Below, one piece after another: positions 1 through 10,242 of a DNA stretch of 27,038 nt. The translations under genes were made by a program, and so were the position numbers. Each line of letters starts with the position of its first letter. Position 1 is the first letter of the stretch. Under the pieces are notes generated by a model. The model was not told the DNA's origin. It saw nothing but the letters and a program-made list of their open reading frames with translations, and searched no databases. Origin of the DNA: Gnetum montanum (taxonomy: Eukaryota; Streptophyta; Gnetopsida; Gnetales; Gnetaceae); contig MNCI01033505.1 of assembly GCA_015680685.1 (NCBI GenBank), forward strand, positions 1-27,038, given 5' to 3'.

Positions 1-480
1 CCACTGCCACGTCAATAGTACCGTTACTATCAAGCTGACTCATACAGGTACTACGTGTAGCAGCTGATCTCTTCACGTGACTCTACTAATCACATCACTC
101 CTCAACCTCACTACCAAAACCAGAAGTGCTATAGAACTCCTTATGCTAGGGGAGATGTTTCACAAATGTACTATCCTTCTCATTCGATTGTGTCTCTTCC
201 ACCCTTAGCTCCATTACCACCTACTCCAGCTACGTAGGGTGAGCTCCCTGCCCAACCGTAGCAACGTAATGCTACAAGGGCTGTTAATCCTCAACCTACT
301 ATTGGTTTAGATAACATTATAAAGAAGAGAAATTTTTTAGAATCAATAGTCCAACTAAGTCCTTACAATCACAAGTGGCTAATTCTCTAAAGGCCTCACC
401 ATCATTTGNCATAGATACATTAGAGTAAGTCCATCGCCAACTTCCAAGTCCTGACATTGAAAATATCAACTAGGGGAAGT
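1..480 (+). pseudogene. Element A gag C-terminus joined to a deleted protease region
   Basis: Bases 1-310 match the Q/P/Y-rich tail of element B gag (about 12390-12720), including the shared run of proline codons near 210-230 and the shared 'acaagggctgttaa' / 'acgagggctatcaa' block. Between this point and the RT linker, B has roughly 880 bases that hold a retropepsin domain, while A has only about 200 bases without any DSG-type motif. The deletion is therefore internal to A. Stops interrupt all frames. One ambiguous base (n) sits at 409. No function remains. Confidence 0.6.
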
Positions 481-483
481 TGG

Positions 484-1480
484 AAATCCTTGATAAGTTT
501 AAGTAAGAGCCCCTTGAGTTAAAAATTTTGCCCACTGATATGGAGTATACACTTCTTGAAAATGGAAAATTGGTAAGTATTAATGATAAGCTTGCTCCTC
601 AACAAAAAGAAAGACTGCTAAAAATAGTAAATAAATGGTTGAAAGCCTTTGCTTGGTTATATCTCGAGCTAACCGAAATAGATCCTAGGATATGCCAACA
701 TAGAATTTACACTGACCCCTCCATAAAACCTCGAAGACAACCACAAAGGTGATTTAACCCAAAGTTGAAGCAAGTGGTTAAAGAAGAAATTGAACAACCT
801 CTAAAAGTTGGGTTCATCTACCCCATTGCTGATAGTGAATGGGTTAGTCCATTAGTCATTGTGCCCAAAAAGGGAGGTAAATGAAGGGTATGTATAGACT
901 TTAGGCTACTAAACATGGCAATGTTCAAAGACCACTTTCCATTGCCATTCGTCAACCAACTCTTAGATACCATTGTAGGGCATCGCTATTATAGTTTTTT
1001 GGATGGTTACAATGGATACAATCAAATTCAAATAGCATTAGAAGAGTAAGCCAAGACTACGTTCACAAGTCCTTAGGGGACATTTTCATACAGATAGATG
1101 CCATTTGGCTTATGTAATGCTCCAGAAACATTTCAATGTTAGGTTCTAAGTATATTTCAGTAGTAAATAGGGAATGGTGTGGAGGTCTTCATGGACAATT
1201 TCTTCACCTATGGAGCAGAATTTGAACAAGTACTGGATTGACTAGAGCAAGTATTGAAACGATGTGTTGAAATCAACTTAAGGCTCAACTGGAAAAAAAG
1301 CCATTGAATAATCCAAGAAGGCATAATATTAGGGCATAAGATTTCACAAACAGGGATAGAGGTAGACCCTAAAAAGATCAAAGTCATCCAAGGAATCACA
1401 TGCCAACCTAAAACTATAAGATATATCTAGTCATTCCTTGGACATATTGGTTATTATAGATGCTTTATTGAGAACTTTTC
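484..1480 (+). pseudogene. Element A reverse transcriptase (broken)
   Basis: This is the RT domain of a gag-pol polyprotein, which copies element RNA into DNA in the particle. The frame of base 528 stays open apart from stops from the linker (528-752 open) to about 1490. Visible RT blocks are SEWVSPL, VPKKGG, FPLPF, FLDGYNGYNQI, a TFTSP block, MPFGLCNAP and, after the active site, LGHKISQTG. In-frame stops include 750, 882, 1047, 1074, 1095, 1140, 1161 and 1164; B keeps TGG at the sites matching 882 and 1074. The active site reads FMDN at 1188-1199 instead of the usual [YF]xDD, so the second catalytic Asp is lost. A 1-nt deletion near 1490 shifts the frame into RNase H. Confidence 0.85.
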
Positions 1481-1492
1481 AAAGGTTGCAAA

Positions 1493-2020
1493 CCATTGGT
1501 TGAATTAACAAAAAAGGACGTGCCCTTTGAATGGACCAGGGAATGTGAACCAGCTTTCCAAACCTTAAAATAGAAGTTTGTAGAAACACCTATTCTACAA
1601 GCCCTTGGCTGGTCCAAGCCATTCCACATAATGACTGACGCATCTAACTTTGCTGTGGGAGTTGTACTTACATAGTTAGATGACCAGAAATGACCCTATT
1701 ACATTCACTATGCAAGTCAAAGTATTTCTATTGTACAACTTAACTACATCACAATATAAAAGGAGTTAATGGCTGTGGTCTTTGCACTAGATAAGTTTGG
1801 GCACTATGTATTGGACTATAAGATATTTGTACACATAGACCATAGTGCAATTTGGTTCCTGCTAAATAAACCAATGGTGAGCCCTTGCATCATTTGATCA
1901 CTTGTAATCTTACAAGAGTTTGATCTCATGATGATAGATCGTAAAGGCACCAAGAACGTTGTTACTGATCATTTATCTTAGTTAAGATGGGACAACAAAG
2001 AGGATGAATATCCACTTTTT
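1493..2020 (+). pseudogene. Element A RNase H domain (broken, acidic residues kept)
   Basis: This is the RNase H domain that degrades the RNA strand of the RNA:DNA hybrid. After the 1-nt deletion the frame starting at 1493 runs on to the integrase. It begins with the connection segment (LVELTKKD, then EWTRECEPAFQTL). The four acidic positions are all present: Asp in MTDASN, Glu in KELMAV, Asp in HIDHSA and Asp in VTDHLS. Stops occur at LT*LD, QK*PYY, TI*KEL, II*SLV and HLS*L, most of them explicable as former Gln, Arg or Trp codons. Element B at the same place has lost the third Asp, so A is the better-preserved copy of this domain. Confidence 0.8.
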
Positions 2021-2139
2021 GATTTATTTCTTGATAAACTCCTCTTTGCAGGTGTAGTAAATAATCAATTAACCACAGAGACAAATTGGTATAGTAGTAT
2101 TCTTACCTATCTCCTTATGCAACAAAAGCCACAAGGGTT

Positions 2140-3372
2140 AGACGTTAAAAAGAAACAACAATTTCTTCACTGAGCCAAATATTTCATGGAAATCAACAGA
2201 CACCTTTATAAGGTATGTCTTGATGGCTTGGTTCGATGGTGTGTTCTCGATGTAGATCAATTGCACATTCTCCAAGATGTTGATGAGGGCCCTTTTGGGG
2301 GTCATTACGTTGGGAGATGAACAACCATTAAAATCTTGCTTGCAGGATATTATTGTCCTACATTGTTCTGAGATGCTCATCATTTCATCTAATCTTGTGA
2401 GCCCTACCAATGTGATGGGGAAATGACTGCTAGAATGTAGGGTCTACAATAATGGATTCAACCTTTAGAACCCTTCGACATATGGGGAATTGATTTTATG
2501 GGGCCTATTACACCAATGTCCAATGTTTTTATTGTTGACTATTTTACAAAGTGGGTAGAAGTAGCTGTTGTTATGGACTGTATATCATCTACTATTACAC
2601 AATTTGTTGAAAAAAAAATCTTAAATAATTTTGATGTGCCTCATGCACCTATTTTAGATAATGGTACACATTTTACAGGTGTAACTTTTCGAAAGTTGAT
2701 GCAATGCTTAGGAGTAGAACATAAGCTGACTACACCATATCATCCTTAAGTGAATGGTCAAGCTGAAGTTTCCAATAGGGAGATTACCAAATATTGACAT
2801 GAACCATTAGCAAATATAGGCGAGACTGGAGCACCAAATTGAATGATGCTCTTTGGGCATATTGTTCCACATGGAAACTCCCTATAGGCTACTCTCCCTA
2901 TGAGTTAGTGTACGGTAAACTTCCAATGGTTCCTATTCAAGCTGAGCTTCATACACTAGCTACAACGTGTGATCTCAACCTTGGCCTTAATCTAGCATAA
3001 ACAGAATAGTTAATGTACCTTAACTTGCTAGAAGAGAATCGATTAGCTGCCCCGTCATCCAATGAATTGCACAAGGCCTTTACTAAACAATGTCATGACC
3101 TAAAAATTAGAAACGTTAAATATCAAGTGGGAGATAAGGTTCTCTATTGGAACCCCACACACGTGCCACAACACACTAAATTTCAAATGCTATGGGAAGG
3201 ACCTTATATTATTCATGAAACTTTTCCTTTAGGGGCCATGATGATTTATAAACCTGAGAGCCCGAATAAGAAATTGTTGGTCAGCTTTCAACAAACCAAA
3301 CCTTTCCATGAGTCTAGAATAGCTAGTACCAATACTACCTCTATTGGTGGACAACCCTACTCGTTATTTTAG
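2140..3372 (+). pseudogene. Element A integrase (broken, DDE triad kept)
   Basis: This integrase inserted element DNA into the host genome. The zinc-binding region (about 2280-2440) is degraded, with part of the HHCC pattern visible (GGHY..., then SCEPYQCDG). The catalytic core is clear: Asp in GIDFMGP (2492), Asp in LDNGTH (2657) and Glu in GQAEVSN (2765), with 35 residues between the last two. A CAA-to-TAA change at 2747-2749 stops the frame just before the Glu, and indels follow between 2790 and 3000. The C-terminal part is open from 3013 to 3372, with VGDKVLYWN and the GPY/F motif (LWEGPYII). No chromodomain follows. Confidence 0.85.
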
Positions 3373-5256
3373 ATCTCCTCCTTCCAACTCAGTTGTGGGG
3401 AAGAGGGTCACCAATGCTAACTATTCTCAACCCTAAGTTCCTTTTGTATTTTTGTTTTACATATTTTTGTTTTACACATTTTTTATCTTTACTTATTTTC
3501 GTTTTACACCATCATTAACATTTTTTTTCATCATTTCTTTGTTTGCTTATTTTCGTTCATCACCTAATAAGGGTTCATGATGGTGGATGATACTATAATG
3601 GTGTTGATTACTAATGTTTGGTTTTTACCTTTGACTTTTGATGTTGATAAAGATATGGTTCTTTTAATAAAATAGGCAATGAGTCCACATCGTCCATTCA
3701 TCCATTTAACTTTGTGGTCTCCCTTGGCTTTGGAGCTATATTGTCCCTTTTTCTAAATAAACTTATTAATGAATTGGTGGATAGGTATTCTTCAAACCAA
3801 GGAAAGACTCAATGGTTGAAAAGGGTGTGACTTCAAGGGGATTCAATGCACTTGTGTTGGCTATTCTCTTTGGTACTTGGATGTTTTTCATTAAGTCTTC
3901 TGCCATTCTTCTATTGACCACATATTATGAAGTTGAATGAATCAAATACATCTTTCCATGGTGTGATTCTCACGCAAAACAAGAAGAAGAAGAAAACTAT
4001 TGAGAATTCAAAGCATGCCCCTTAGAAATAATAATGAAGTGTGGGCTACAAGCACTGGTTATGGCACTGGAAAGACATGTTACCCATGCTTGAAGGTTCT
4101 CTCTAACTAAGGCCCTTTCTCACTTCCTGCTTCTCTATCTTTTTCTTGTTGGATTGGCGATGACTTTATGGATACATTCTTGTTGCTTCAAGTGGATTGG
4201 TTGGTCACATCTGTTGCTGTAAGGTCACTGTATGTGGTTGGTTGATTTTTGGATTTGGAATGAATTCTATTCAGTCACCTTAACCATATAATACACAAGG
4301 GACTTTACACAACCTTGCTCTTAGGGTTCCATTCCATGTTCTCCTCTCCTTCCATATTTCTTCCCATTTTCACCTCATTGTCAATTTTATGCTTAATCTA
4401 TATCTTGGTTAATGCATTGTTATTCTTTGGTAAACTCTTGTGGGTAAGTTCTTAACCCTTATTTCCATATGTCATTTCTAGAGCCTATAGACTCTTTGGT
4501 TTGTGGGTCTATCAGGGCATAACAGGCATGACCCTGCTTTGGGGAGGATCCACTGGCATTCCTTTTTGGTGCAATTGTTAAGTTCTTTTCCTTAAATATT
4601 CTTTGCAATCAACCATTTCTCATCCCCATCCATGACATCCATTTTATTGGCTTCACCATTGTTATTTCTCTCATCTTTCTTAGTAATTTAGTTTTTCTAC
4701 CCTATTCCTATCGAAGGTTCGCTCTTAGTCATGGGAGCCCTATCACAAATTTTTTCATTCTATTACCTATCTCACCCCTACACCTTGTGTAGTTATCAAT
4801 ATCTGCCATACCCACAACCTAGCCAATGTGCTTCATATCGAGGCAAGGTATCAACTACATCATATCTTATTTGTCCTTGCTAATTCATGACTATGTTGTG
4901 TGTGTAGATGGTGATCACATGAATAATGGACTGGGATAGAAGGGAGCACTCCAGATGGACTGGAGCTAGAGAATTTACACAAGGAACAAGTTGGTCTTCT
5001 GGCTATGGATAAACAATAGAGTGCATAGTTTCAACATCGGTAGCAACACACCTCATTTTATTTTCTCCCTCTCTTTCTCTTCAATTTGTCAAATGAGGGT
5101 CTGGATGTCATTTATGTATGGTATTCACCATAATGGTTATGAACACCAATGTTGTATTTTGTTGTCGATTTGTTCACTAGGCTCTTTAAGTTTGTCACCC
5201 CATGTCATTGTTAGTTGTCATTTCGTCAATAATCCCATACCTTCCCAATATTTTGT
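3373..5256 (+). other. Element A 3' untranslated region
   Basis: These 1.9 kb separate integrase from the polypurine tract. The stretch is T-rich with no convincing ORF; the open frame at 4991-5299 has no domain and runs into the LTR. Parts match the 3' UTR of element B: 'catggtgtg...' near 3958, 'gaattcaaagca' near 4005, 'tgtatgtggttggtt' near 4230 and a 'ggggagga.ccac' block near 4540. The match to B shows that this is element sequence rather than host DNA. Athila elements often carry an env-like ORF here, but I cannot see one. Confidence 0.6.
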
Positions 5257-5296
5257 AAGGAACTCGAGGATGAATTTTCATTCAGTCATGGGGGTA
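5257..5296 (+). promoter_or_regulatory. Element A polypurine tract region
   Basis: Directly before the LTR start lies an 'aaggaactcgagga' block followed by 'catgggggta'. A short G-rich purine run just inside the 3' LTR is where plus-strand DNA synthesis is primed. The CTCGAGGA block is, from memory, common upstream of the tract in plant Ty3/gypsy elements. The run is short and interrupted, probably by decay. Confidence 0.6.
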
Positions 5297-6137
5297 TGAT
5301 GAGCCATGATATTGAGGCTGCAATATCACATTTGCGATATCGGAGCCTGCCAAGAAATATTGAACATATGATGTTAGAACTTGTACTGTCACCTATAAAT
5401 AAGAGGCAAGTGCACTTGGTTTGGTAATAGGTTAATTAGTTTCTTAATCCCTTACCCAAACTCTTGCACTTTTCCCTTCTTAGAGTTAGAATTATTTTTG
5501 AGTGCCCACAGTAGGAGTCATAAAGTGAACGAATCTCTATTCAAACATTGTGTACTTGAGCACACCTTGTGGGTGGAAATAAAGATGAACTTTGTGATAA
5601 ACCTTGCAGCATTCAGAATAGATTATTTCTTACCCTTAATGTTATTTATAGTTATTTAATGCCTTTATTAGCCAATTAATGTTCTCTCTCTTACCTTATT
5701 AATTTTCCATAAGTAAGCACACTCAGTACGACCACTTCGAGCATTCGTGTAACACTTGGTAATTCAGTAATGATTAGCATTTGGTAATTCCAGTAGTGTT
5801 ACACTAGTTCATGATGTGTACAGAGAGTGGGAATGGATGCTGGTGTTAGGACTAGTTAGAGCATAGTTGATTAGTTAAATTAAATTAGTTACTTAATTAT
5901 TTCATTTCCCCCTCTTAATCACAAGGACATAAAACATAAAAACCATAAAAATAATATGCCTCAAGTTTACTTAACTATACAGTCATGCCATACAAGTAAG
6001 CTTGGGAAGACAATGATTTACTAACCCATCTTGGTTCTGTGAAGGCGCATAAGCACTTAGTCCTTGGAATTCAACCGAATCGTGCATGTACACTCGTATT
6101 CTTATGGTTGAGCGTAGGGGTACCTCATCACTCATCA
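5297..6137 (+). repeat. 3' LTR of element A (841 bp)
   Basis: It starts TGATGAGCC right after the polypurine tract and ends ...CTCATCA. The internal layout matches the LTRs at 6900-7761 and 9322-10223: TATAAAT at 5394-5400 (97 bases from the start), a polyadenylation signal AATAAA at 5578-5583 followed by GATGA, and a shared tail ('ggggtacctcatcactcatca'-like). Near the start it holds an inverted repeat, GATATTG (5308-5314) and CAATATC (5321-5327). The bases before (GGGTA) and after (ATAAT) do not match, as expected for the right LTR of a longer element rather than a solo LTR. Confidence 0.82.
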
Positions 6138-6894
6138 ATAATTATATGTGCCATTTTTCCAAATTTTAAAGTGCTAGAAATACATAGATGTCAACCTACA
6201 TTATTTTTGTAAATTTATGTGGTCGATATTTTAGCAATAAATTTAGTTAATTGAAATGTATCATCCTTTAGCACTATGTTAGCAATTAAATTTTGCTTAA
6301 AACGAAAAAGAAAATGTGAACTTATATCAGTAAAAATGCAACATGGATGTTATATATTTGTGAGCTTAGAGTTTTGTGCAATTCACTTGGGTGATATAGT
6401 TCCAAAATTTGTGTATATAGTGCTTGCAATTTTACCAATTGATAAGGATACTGTGCAAGTAGAAAAAGAAAGAAAAAGAAAAGTGCTTTTGACTAAGCAA
6501 ATTTGTACCACTTTATTCCACCTATGTCAATCATTCCACCCAAGGTCATTGGTATAATAATGTGATTAATATGAACTATGATTTTAGACATTTATTGATA
6601 AATAAATTTAACTCTGCTACAATATTGGTGGTTACACATGCATACAAATAACTTAATGTATCTTTAATACTTGTGGTTGCACGTGTGATTGGTATAACAA
6701 TGTGTTTCACTTGACCAGTATAATAATTATATCAAATAAGATTCCACATGATTGTTGAGAAATAAACTTAACTCCAATACCTGTGGTTGCAACATGGTTG
6801 CATATGTGATTAGTATAATAATTTTTGATTGTATGATCAATGTGAAAGAGGCTTCCACAATACCTGCAGTTGTGTGTGATGCATTCCAAGATAT
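6138..6894. repeat. AT-rich intergenic DNA with ~3 imperfect 120-140 bp repeats
   Basis: No gene is supported here; the open frame 6276-6557 has no recognisable domain and ordinary AT-rich composition. From about 6545 to 6890 a unit recurs imperfectly: 'attggtataataatgtg' at 6548, 'attggtataacaatgtg' at 6688 and 'attagtataataat' at 6809; 'aatacttgtggttgc' at 6666, 'aatacctgtggttgc' at 6776 and 'aatacctgcagttg' at 6859. Spacing varies, so this is an old, decayed tandem array or part of an unidentified repeat. The solo LTR that follows inserted at its right edge. Confidence 0.5.
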
Positions 6895-7766
6895 ATAGTT
6901 GATGAATCATGGTTTTCCAAGCCCTGATATTAGGTACCCGATATCTTAGCCTAGATACAAGATCGTATACACGATATCATGATTCCTGTGTTGGCCTATA
7001 AATATAGCACTAAGGTGCATGGGGAGGAGGCTTCTACCGTGAAGTCTTAGGGTAGTGTCTTTTTGTTAGTTTTTAGTCAATTTTCAATTCCTTTTCCTAG
7101 TGCATGCCTGCAATGTGATGCTTGTAATTATACGGAACGTTTATTCAAGTGTGACGTACTTGGACATGTACATGATTGGACATAAAGATTGAGATTACTC
7201 CATCATTGCAGCATTCACTTAGTCTTTAATTTTTTAATTGTTATTGTTAATTGTCATTGTTATTTATTTTTTTCTTAGTTAATATTTCTTTCCCGTCATT
7301 TACTATTCTTGTTGTTAAATGCAGAATGAGTACGACTTAATCATGAACATTTAAGTATAACTACTTAGTAACCTAGTAGTGTATCTAGGAGTGCTTATGT
7401 AACATGCACTTGGTAATCCCAAAAGTAGTACATGAGGTCCAAGATGTGTACGAATGATTGAGGACAGATGCTCATCACACTTAGGCTACCTTAGACTTCT
7501 TTCCAATTATTTATTAGTTTAATCAAGATTATTTTCCATTGTCTCTAGGAGTAGCACTAGTTTAGGATCACATCATTCTCCTCACTCTGGACTAAACCAT
7601 ATGTGACAAAGTAAATACTAGTCCAAGTGGGAAGACAATGAACTATGATTAACATGTAACTATCTAGATACCATAACTAGTCCATCTGCGAAGTTTGACA
7701 GGATTGTGCATGAACGCTCGTATTCGTATGGTTGAGTGTAGGGATACCTCGCCACTCATCAATAGT
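6895..7766 (+). repeat. Solo LTR 6900-7761 with 5-bp target site duplication ATAGT
   Basis: The LTR starts TGATGAATC at 6900 and ends CTCATCA at 7761 (862 bp). It is flanked by identical 5-bp direct repeats, ATAGT at 6895-6899 and 7762-7766, the usual duplication size for this superfamily. No primer site follows and no polypurine tract precedes, so the internal region was lost by LTR-LTR recombination. TATAAATA is at 6997-7004, 97 bases from the start as in the LTR of element A. The polyadenylation signal has decayed to CATAAAG near 7180. U3 carries two GATATC sites (about 6940 and 6974). Its orientation matches A and B. Confidence 0.88.
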
Positions 7767-7772
7767 TATTAT

Positions 7773-7862
7773 AACTCTTGTCCATTAGAATTGAACCTAT
7801 AACTTGGAGCTTCTAAATCAAGCATCTTACCACTAGACTAAGAATCTTACCACTATGCTAAC
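7773..7862 (-). other. tRNA-like / SINE-like relic with pol III A and B boxes
   Basis: On the minus strand the bases read as a decayed tRNA gene. TAGTCTAGTGG (7830-7840) fits an RNA polymerase III A box, and GGTTCAATTCT (7787-7797) fits a B box in which the usual CpG has become CA. The two boxes are about 33 bases apart, as in tRNA genes. The A-box segment is duplicated with a 20-base period (7823-7842 and 7843-7862). I cannot fold a clean cloverleaf or assign an anticodon, so a tRNA-derived SINE head or tRNA pseudogene is more likely than a working tRNA. Confidence 0.35.
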
Positions 7863-9321
7863 ATCTCATTGTTGTCTAAGAGTAATAAAAACCTATGATG
7901 AGTTGGGAATGGCTCTAAATTAACATCCTCATCCAATTCCAATAGGGAATTGTAGGATGGATTTGTATAATCATGATTTACTTAGTGCTTGGTAAAGTCC
8001 TAAAATAGGTCAAAACTATATCTTTTAAAATTTTAAATAGATGTTGCTAGTTGCATGTGTAAGAGAGGCACAGGAAATTTTGGACATTTTTCTATAGCAT
8101 TCTTAATCAAAAGGTTGTTCAAACTTCTCATGTTTTAGTTTAACAGAAATGAGATTTTGAATGGTGAGGCAACTTTGAGGATACCAAGACCAATGGCTTG
8201 ACTTTAATATTGATAACTTTAACCATGATAAGACCAATATCTTTAATTTCACAAATTGAAATAATGTTATATAACATTAAATTAATGATGAAATTGAGTG
8301 AAAAGGATGTTGAAATTAATAGACATAACAAGTCTTCTTAATGGTTTATGTGTTAGCCCTTATGATCATTTCTCAATAAGGGGACAAAATGTTTTCAATG
8401 TCAAAGAAGTAGGTAGAATTGTAGTATCCACTTAGAATAATAAGTTGAAGACTCCAGTGTTTCTTTTCTAATTTTCATTGTTGATCAACATTGCCATGAC
8501 TCCATTAACTCATCTTATTTGCAACATTGTTGCTAATGCCATTGTCATGGCCATATGTAGGGTTAGAAATTATGCCCATACACATGTATTTAGGGATTTT
8601 TACTGTAAAAACAAGTTTAAAATTTTTAAATACCTATATTTTCAACCAAGTAAATTTCAAACATGTCTATCATTTATAAGATGTAACAAAGTAAGATTAA
8701 TTTTATTATCGTTGCTATTGTAATTTAATAATATATTTTGAATTCAATGTTTATTCATTTAAACTATGCAATGCTAAAATTTGAGATAAATTTTTTTAAT
8801 TTAAGATGTTTTCAACTTTATTCTTTTGAATAGTTAGGAATTCTTCGAATTTTCTTTTAATCTTACCACCTTAGCTTTGTTTTCTTGGTTTTAAGATTAG
8901 TGTTAATATGTTTGCTGCATTTTAATCATATACTGTAAAAATCTAATGTATTATCACTCATTTAAACTAAAAAATAAGAAATAAAAATATTTTTCCTTAA
9001 TTTAACATGTTTTCACCTTTATTTTTGCAACCTTAGCTTTATTTTTTCATTGTTATTGTTTATTTTAATATATTTTGTTTAATTTAAAAGGTTATTTTAA
9101 AAAACTATACAATGAATTTCCTTTAACAAGCACCCTAACCTTCAATTTTCAACCTTGGCCATACACATGAATTTGATATCCGATTTGGTGGAGAAAGTTT
9201 GATGTGATGGGCAGGGATTTTAAAAAATGATTATACCCAGTAAATTTATATACACCATGGTCACAACGATGAAGGGGACAATAGTGAATGGATTATAAAT
9301 TCATTGAAAATTTATCAAAGT
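7863..9321. repeat. AT-rich spacer with an old ~200-bp direct duplication
   Basis: No gene is supported; the open frames at 8140-8331 and 8478-8723 are short with no recognisable domain. Two diverged copies of one segment lie about 200 bases apart: 'catttaaact' at 8756 and 8959, 'ttaatttaagatgttttca' at 8797 against 'ttaatttaacatgttttca' at 8997, then 'ccttagctttgtttt' near 8870 against 'ccttagctttatttt' near 9032. The last pair is closer because of an indel. The remainder looks like neutral AT-rich DNA, ending at the TGATGAAG start of the element B LTR. Confidence 0.45.
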
Positions 9322-10223
9322 TGATGAAGTGCTGATCAGTTGATGTGTCGACTGGGCTACGTATACGGGGCCCCATATACGTGGCAGCATTGATGCAGCC
9401 CTGTCGACGCATCTGTCCATGCATCTACGTGGCCTTGTTTACGCATCGTTTGTTCTAGCCTATAAATAAGTGTGCTTCTATCACACTTAGGTATCTTTTT
9501 GGCCGTTGTAAGGAAGCTCTTATAGTTTTTTTTTTGTGAGAGTTAGAATATTTTCCAAGTGCCTGTAGCAGGTGTGAGAAAGGTATCTGGCTCTTTATTC
9601 GAGAACTAATGTACCTGAGCCGTGGTGTGATCGGTAATAAAGATGAAATTTTCAAGCATTCCTTGCAACAATTGGATTTAGTCACTTAAGAATTTAATAG
9701 TTTAATATTTTGATGTTTTAATAATTCCTTAAGTTTTCATTATTATCGCTTTAATCATCATTGCTCTTTTATATCTTGTAAAAACCATAAGTACGACCAT
9801 CTTGAACATAAACCCAACACTTGGGAACCCAGTGACACTTAATGTCTGGTAACCCAATAGTGGTTAGGGGATGCTTAGGATGTACATGGAAGATGGGATC
9901 AAATGCATATGCTAGGAAGAGTTAAGAGATAGATTAGAATAATTATAGATTACGCAATATTCTATTCCTTACATTCCATTTCAAAAATTAGACTTTAGAA
10001 GATAAAGAGAAAATCCATAAAAATCATTTGCCTCAATCTCACTTAACCATTGCATAAGAACACCACAAGTGAGGTTGGAAAGACAACGATCATTCTAACA
10101 CAAGGTTTTGCTGATTAGGGTGTGGTGTATGCTAAGTGCTTACAGTCTACGGAATTCAACAAAGTCGTGTGTGAACACCTGTGATTCACATGGTTGGGGG
10201 TAGGGGTACCTCACCACTCATCA
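9322..10223 (+). repeat. 5' LTR of element B (902 bp)
   Basis: It starts TGATGAAGTG and ends CTCATCA, one base before the primer site. TATAAATA is at 9461-9468 and AATAAA followed by GATGAAA is at 9636-9641. The tail from about 10160 ('ggaattcaac...', '...ggggtacctcaccactcatca') matches the LTRs at 5297 and 6900. U3 is longer than in those two (TATA at +139 rather than +97) and contains GTCGAC twice plus a 24-base inverted repeat at 9359-9382 centred on GGGGCCCC. The five bases before it are AAAGT; I found no matching copy to the right of element B. Confidence 0.83.
9359..9382. repeat. 24-base near-perfect palindrome in U3 of the element B LTR
   Basis: The left arm ACGTATACGGGG pairs with the right arm CCCCATATACGT with a single mismatch, a C/T difference at a CpG. 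It lies about 80 bases upstream of the TATA box. It may be a protein-binding site or a structured U3 element; function is not shown by the sequence. Confidence 0.6.
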
Positions 10224-10224
10224 T

Positions 10225-10242
10225 TGGCATCATTACTAGGGA
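10225..10242 (+). promoter_or_regulatory. Primer binding site, decayed tRNA-Asp type
   Basis: One base after the LTR end the sequence reads TGGCATCATTACTAGGGA. The tRNA-Asp-complementary site known from Athila-type elements is, from memory, TGGCGCCGTTGCCGGGGA. Twelve of 18 bases agree, and all six differences are C-to-T or G-to-A, most of them at CpG. This is where the tRNA primed minus-strand synthesis. The position fixes 10223 as the end of the 5' LTR and the orientation as +. Confidence 0.72.

Larger units (their letters stand above)
1..6137 (+). mobile_element. Element A: decayed Athila-like Ty3/gypsy LTR retrotransposon, 5' part outside window
   Basis: Domains run in Ty3/gypsy order: gag C-terminus, (protease missing), RT, RNase H, integrase, 3' UTR, polypurine tract, 3' LTR. 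There is no chromodomain after the integrase GPY motif. RT motifs such as FLDGYNGYNQI and MPFGLCNAP resemble the Athila-type branch. Element B is a homologous copy that can be aligned over gag, pol and the 3' UTR. A is dead: it has many in-frame stops, a 1-nt deletion near 1490, and a deletion that removes the protease. The 5' LTR, primer site and most of gag lie upstream of base 1, so age by LTR comparison is not possible here. Superfamily is secure; the exact lineage is inferred. Confidence 0.88.

Noticed and set aside
4991-5299. env-like or third ORF of element A
   Set aside because: No signal peptide or membrane pattern I can defend; it runs through the polypurine tract into the LTR.
6276-6557. 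Small protein gene of 93 codons
   Set aside because: AT-rich, no domain, no start context, located in decayed repeat DNA.
8478-8723. Small protein gene of 81 codons
   Set aside because: No domain, AT-rich spacer composition, overlaps the left copy of an old duplication.
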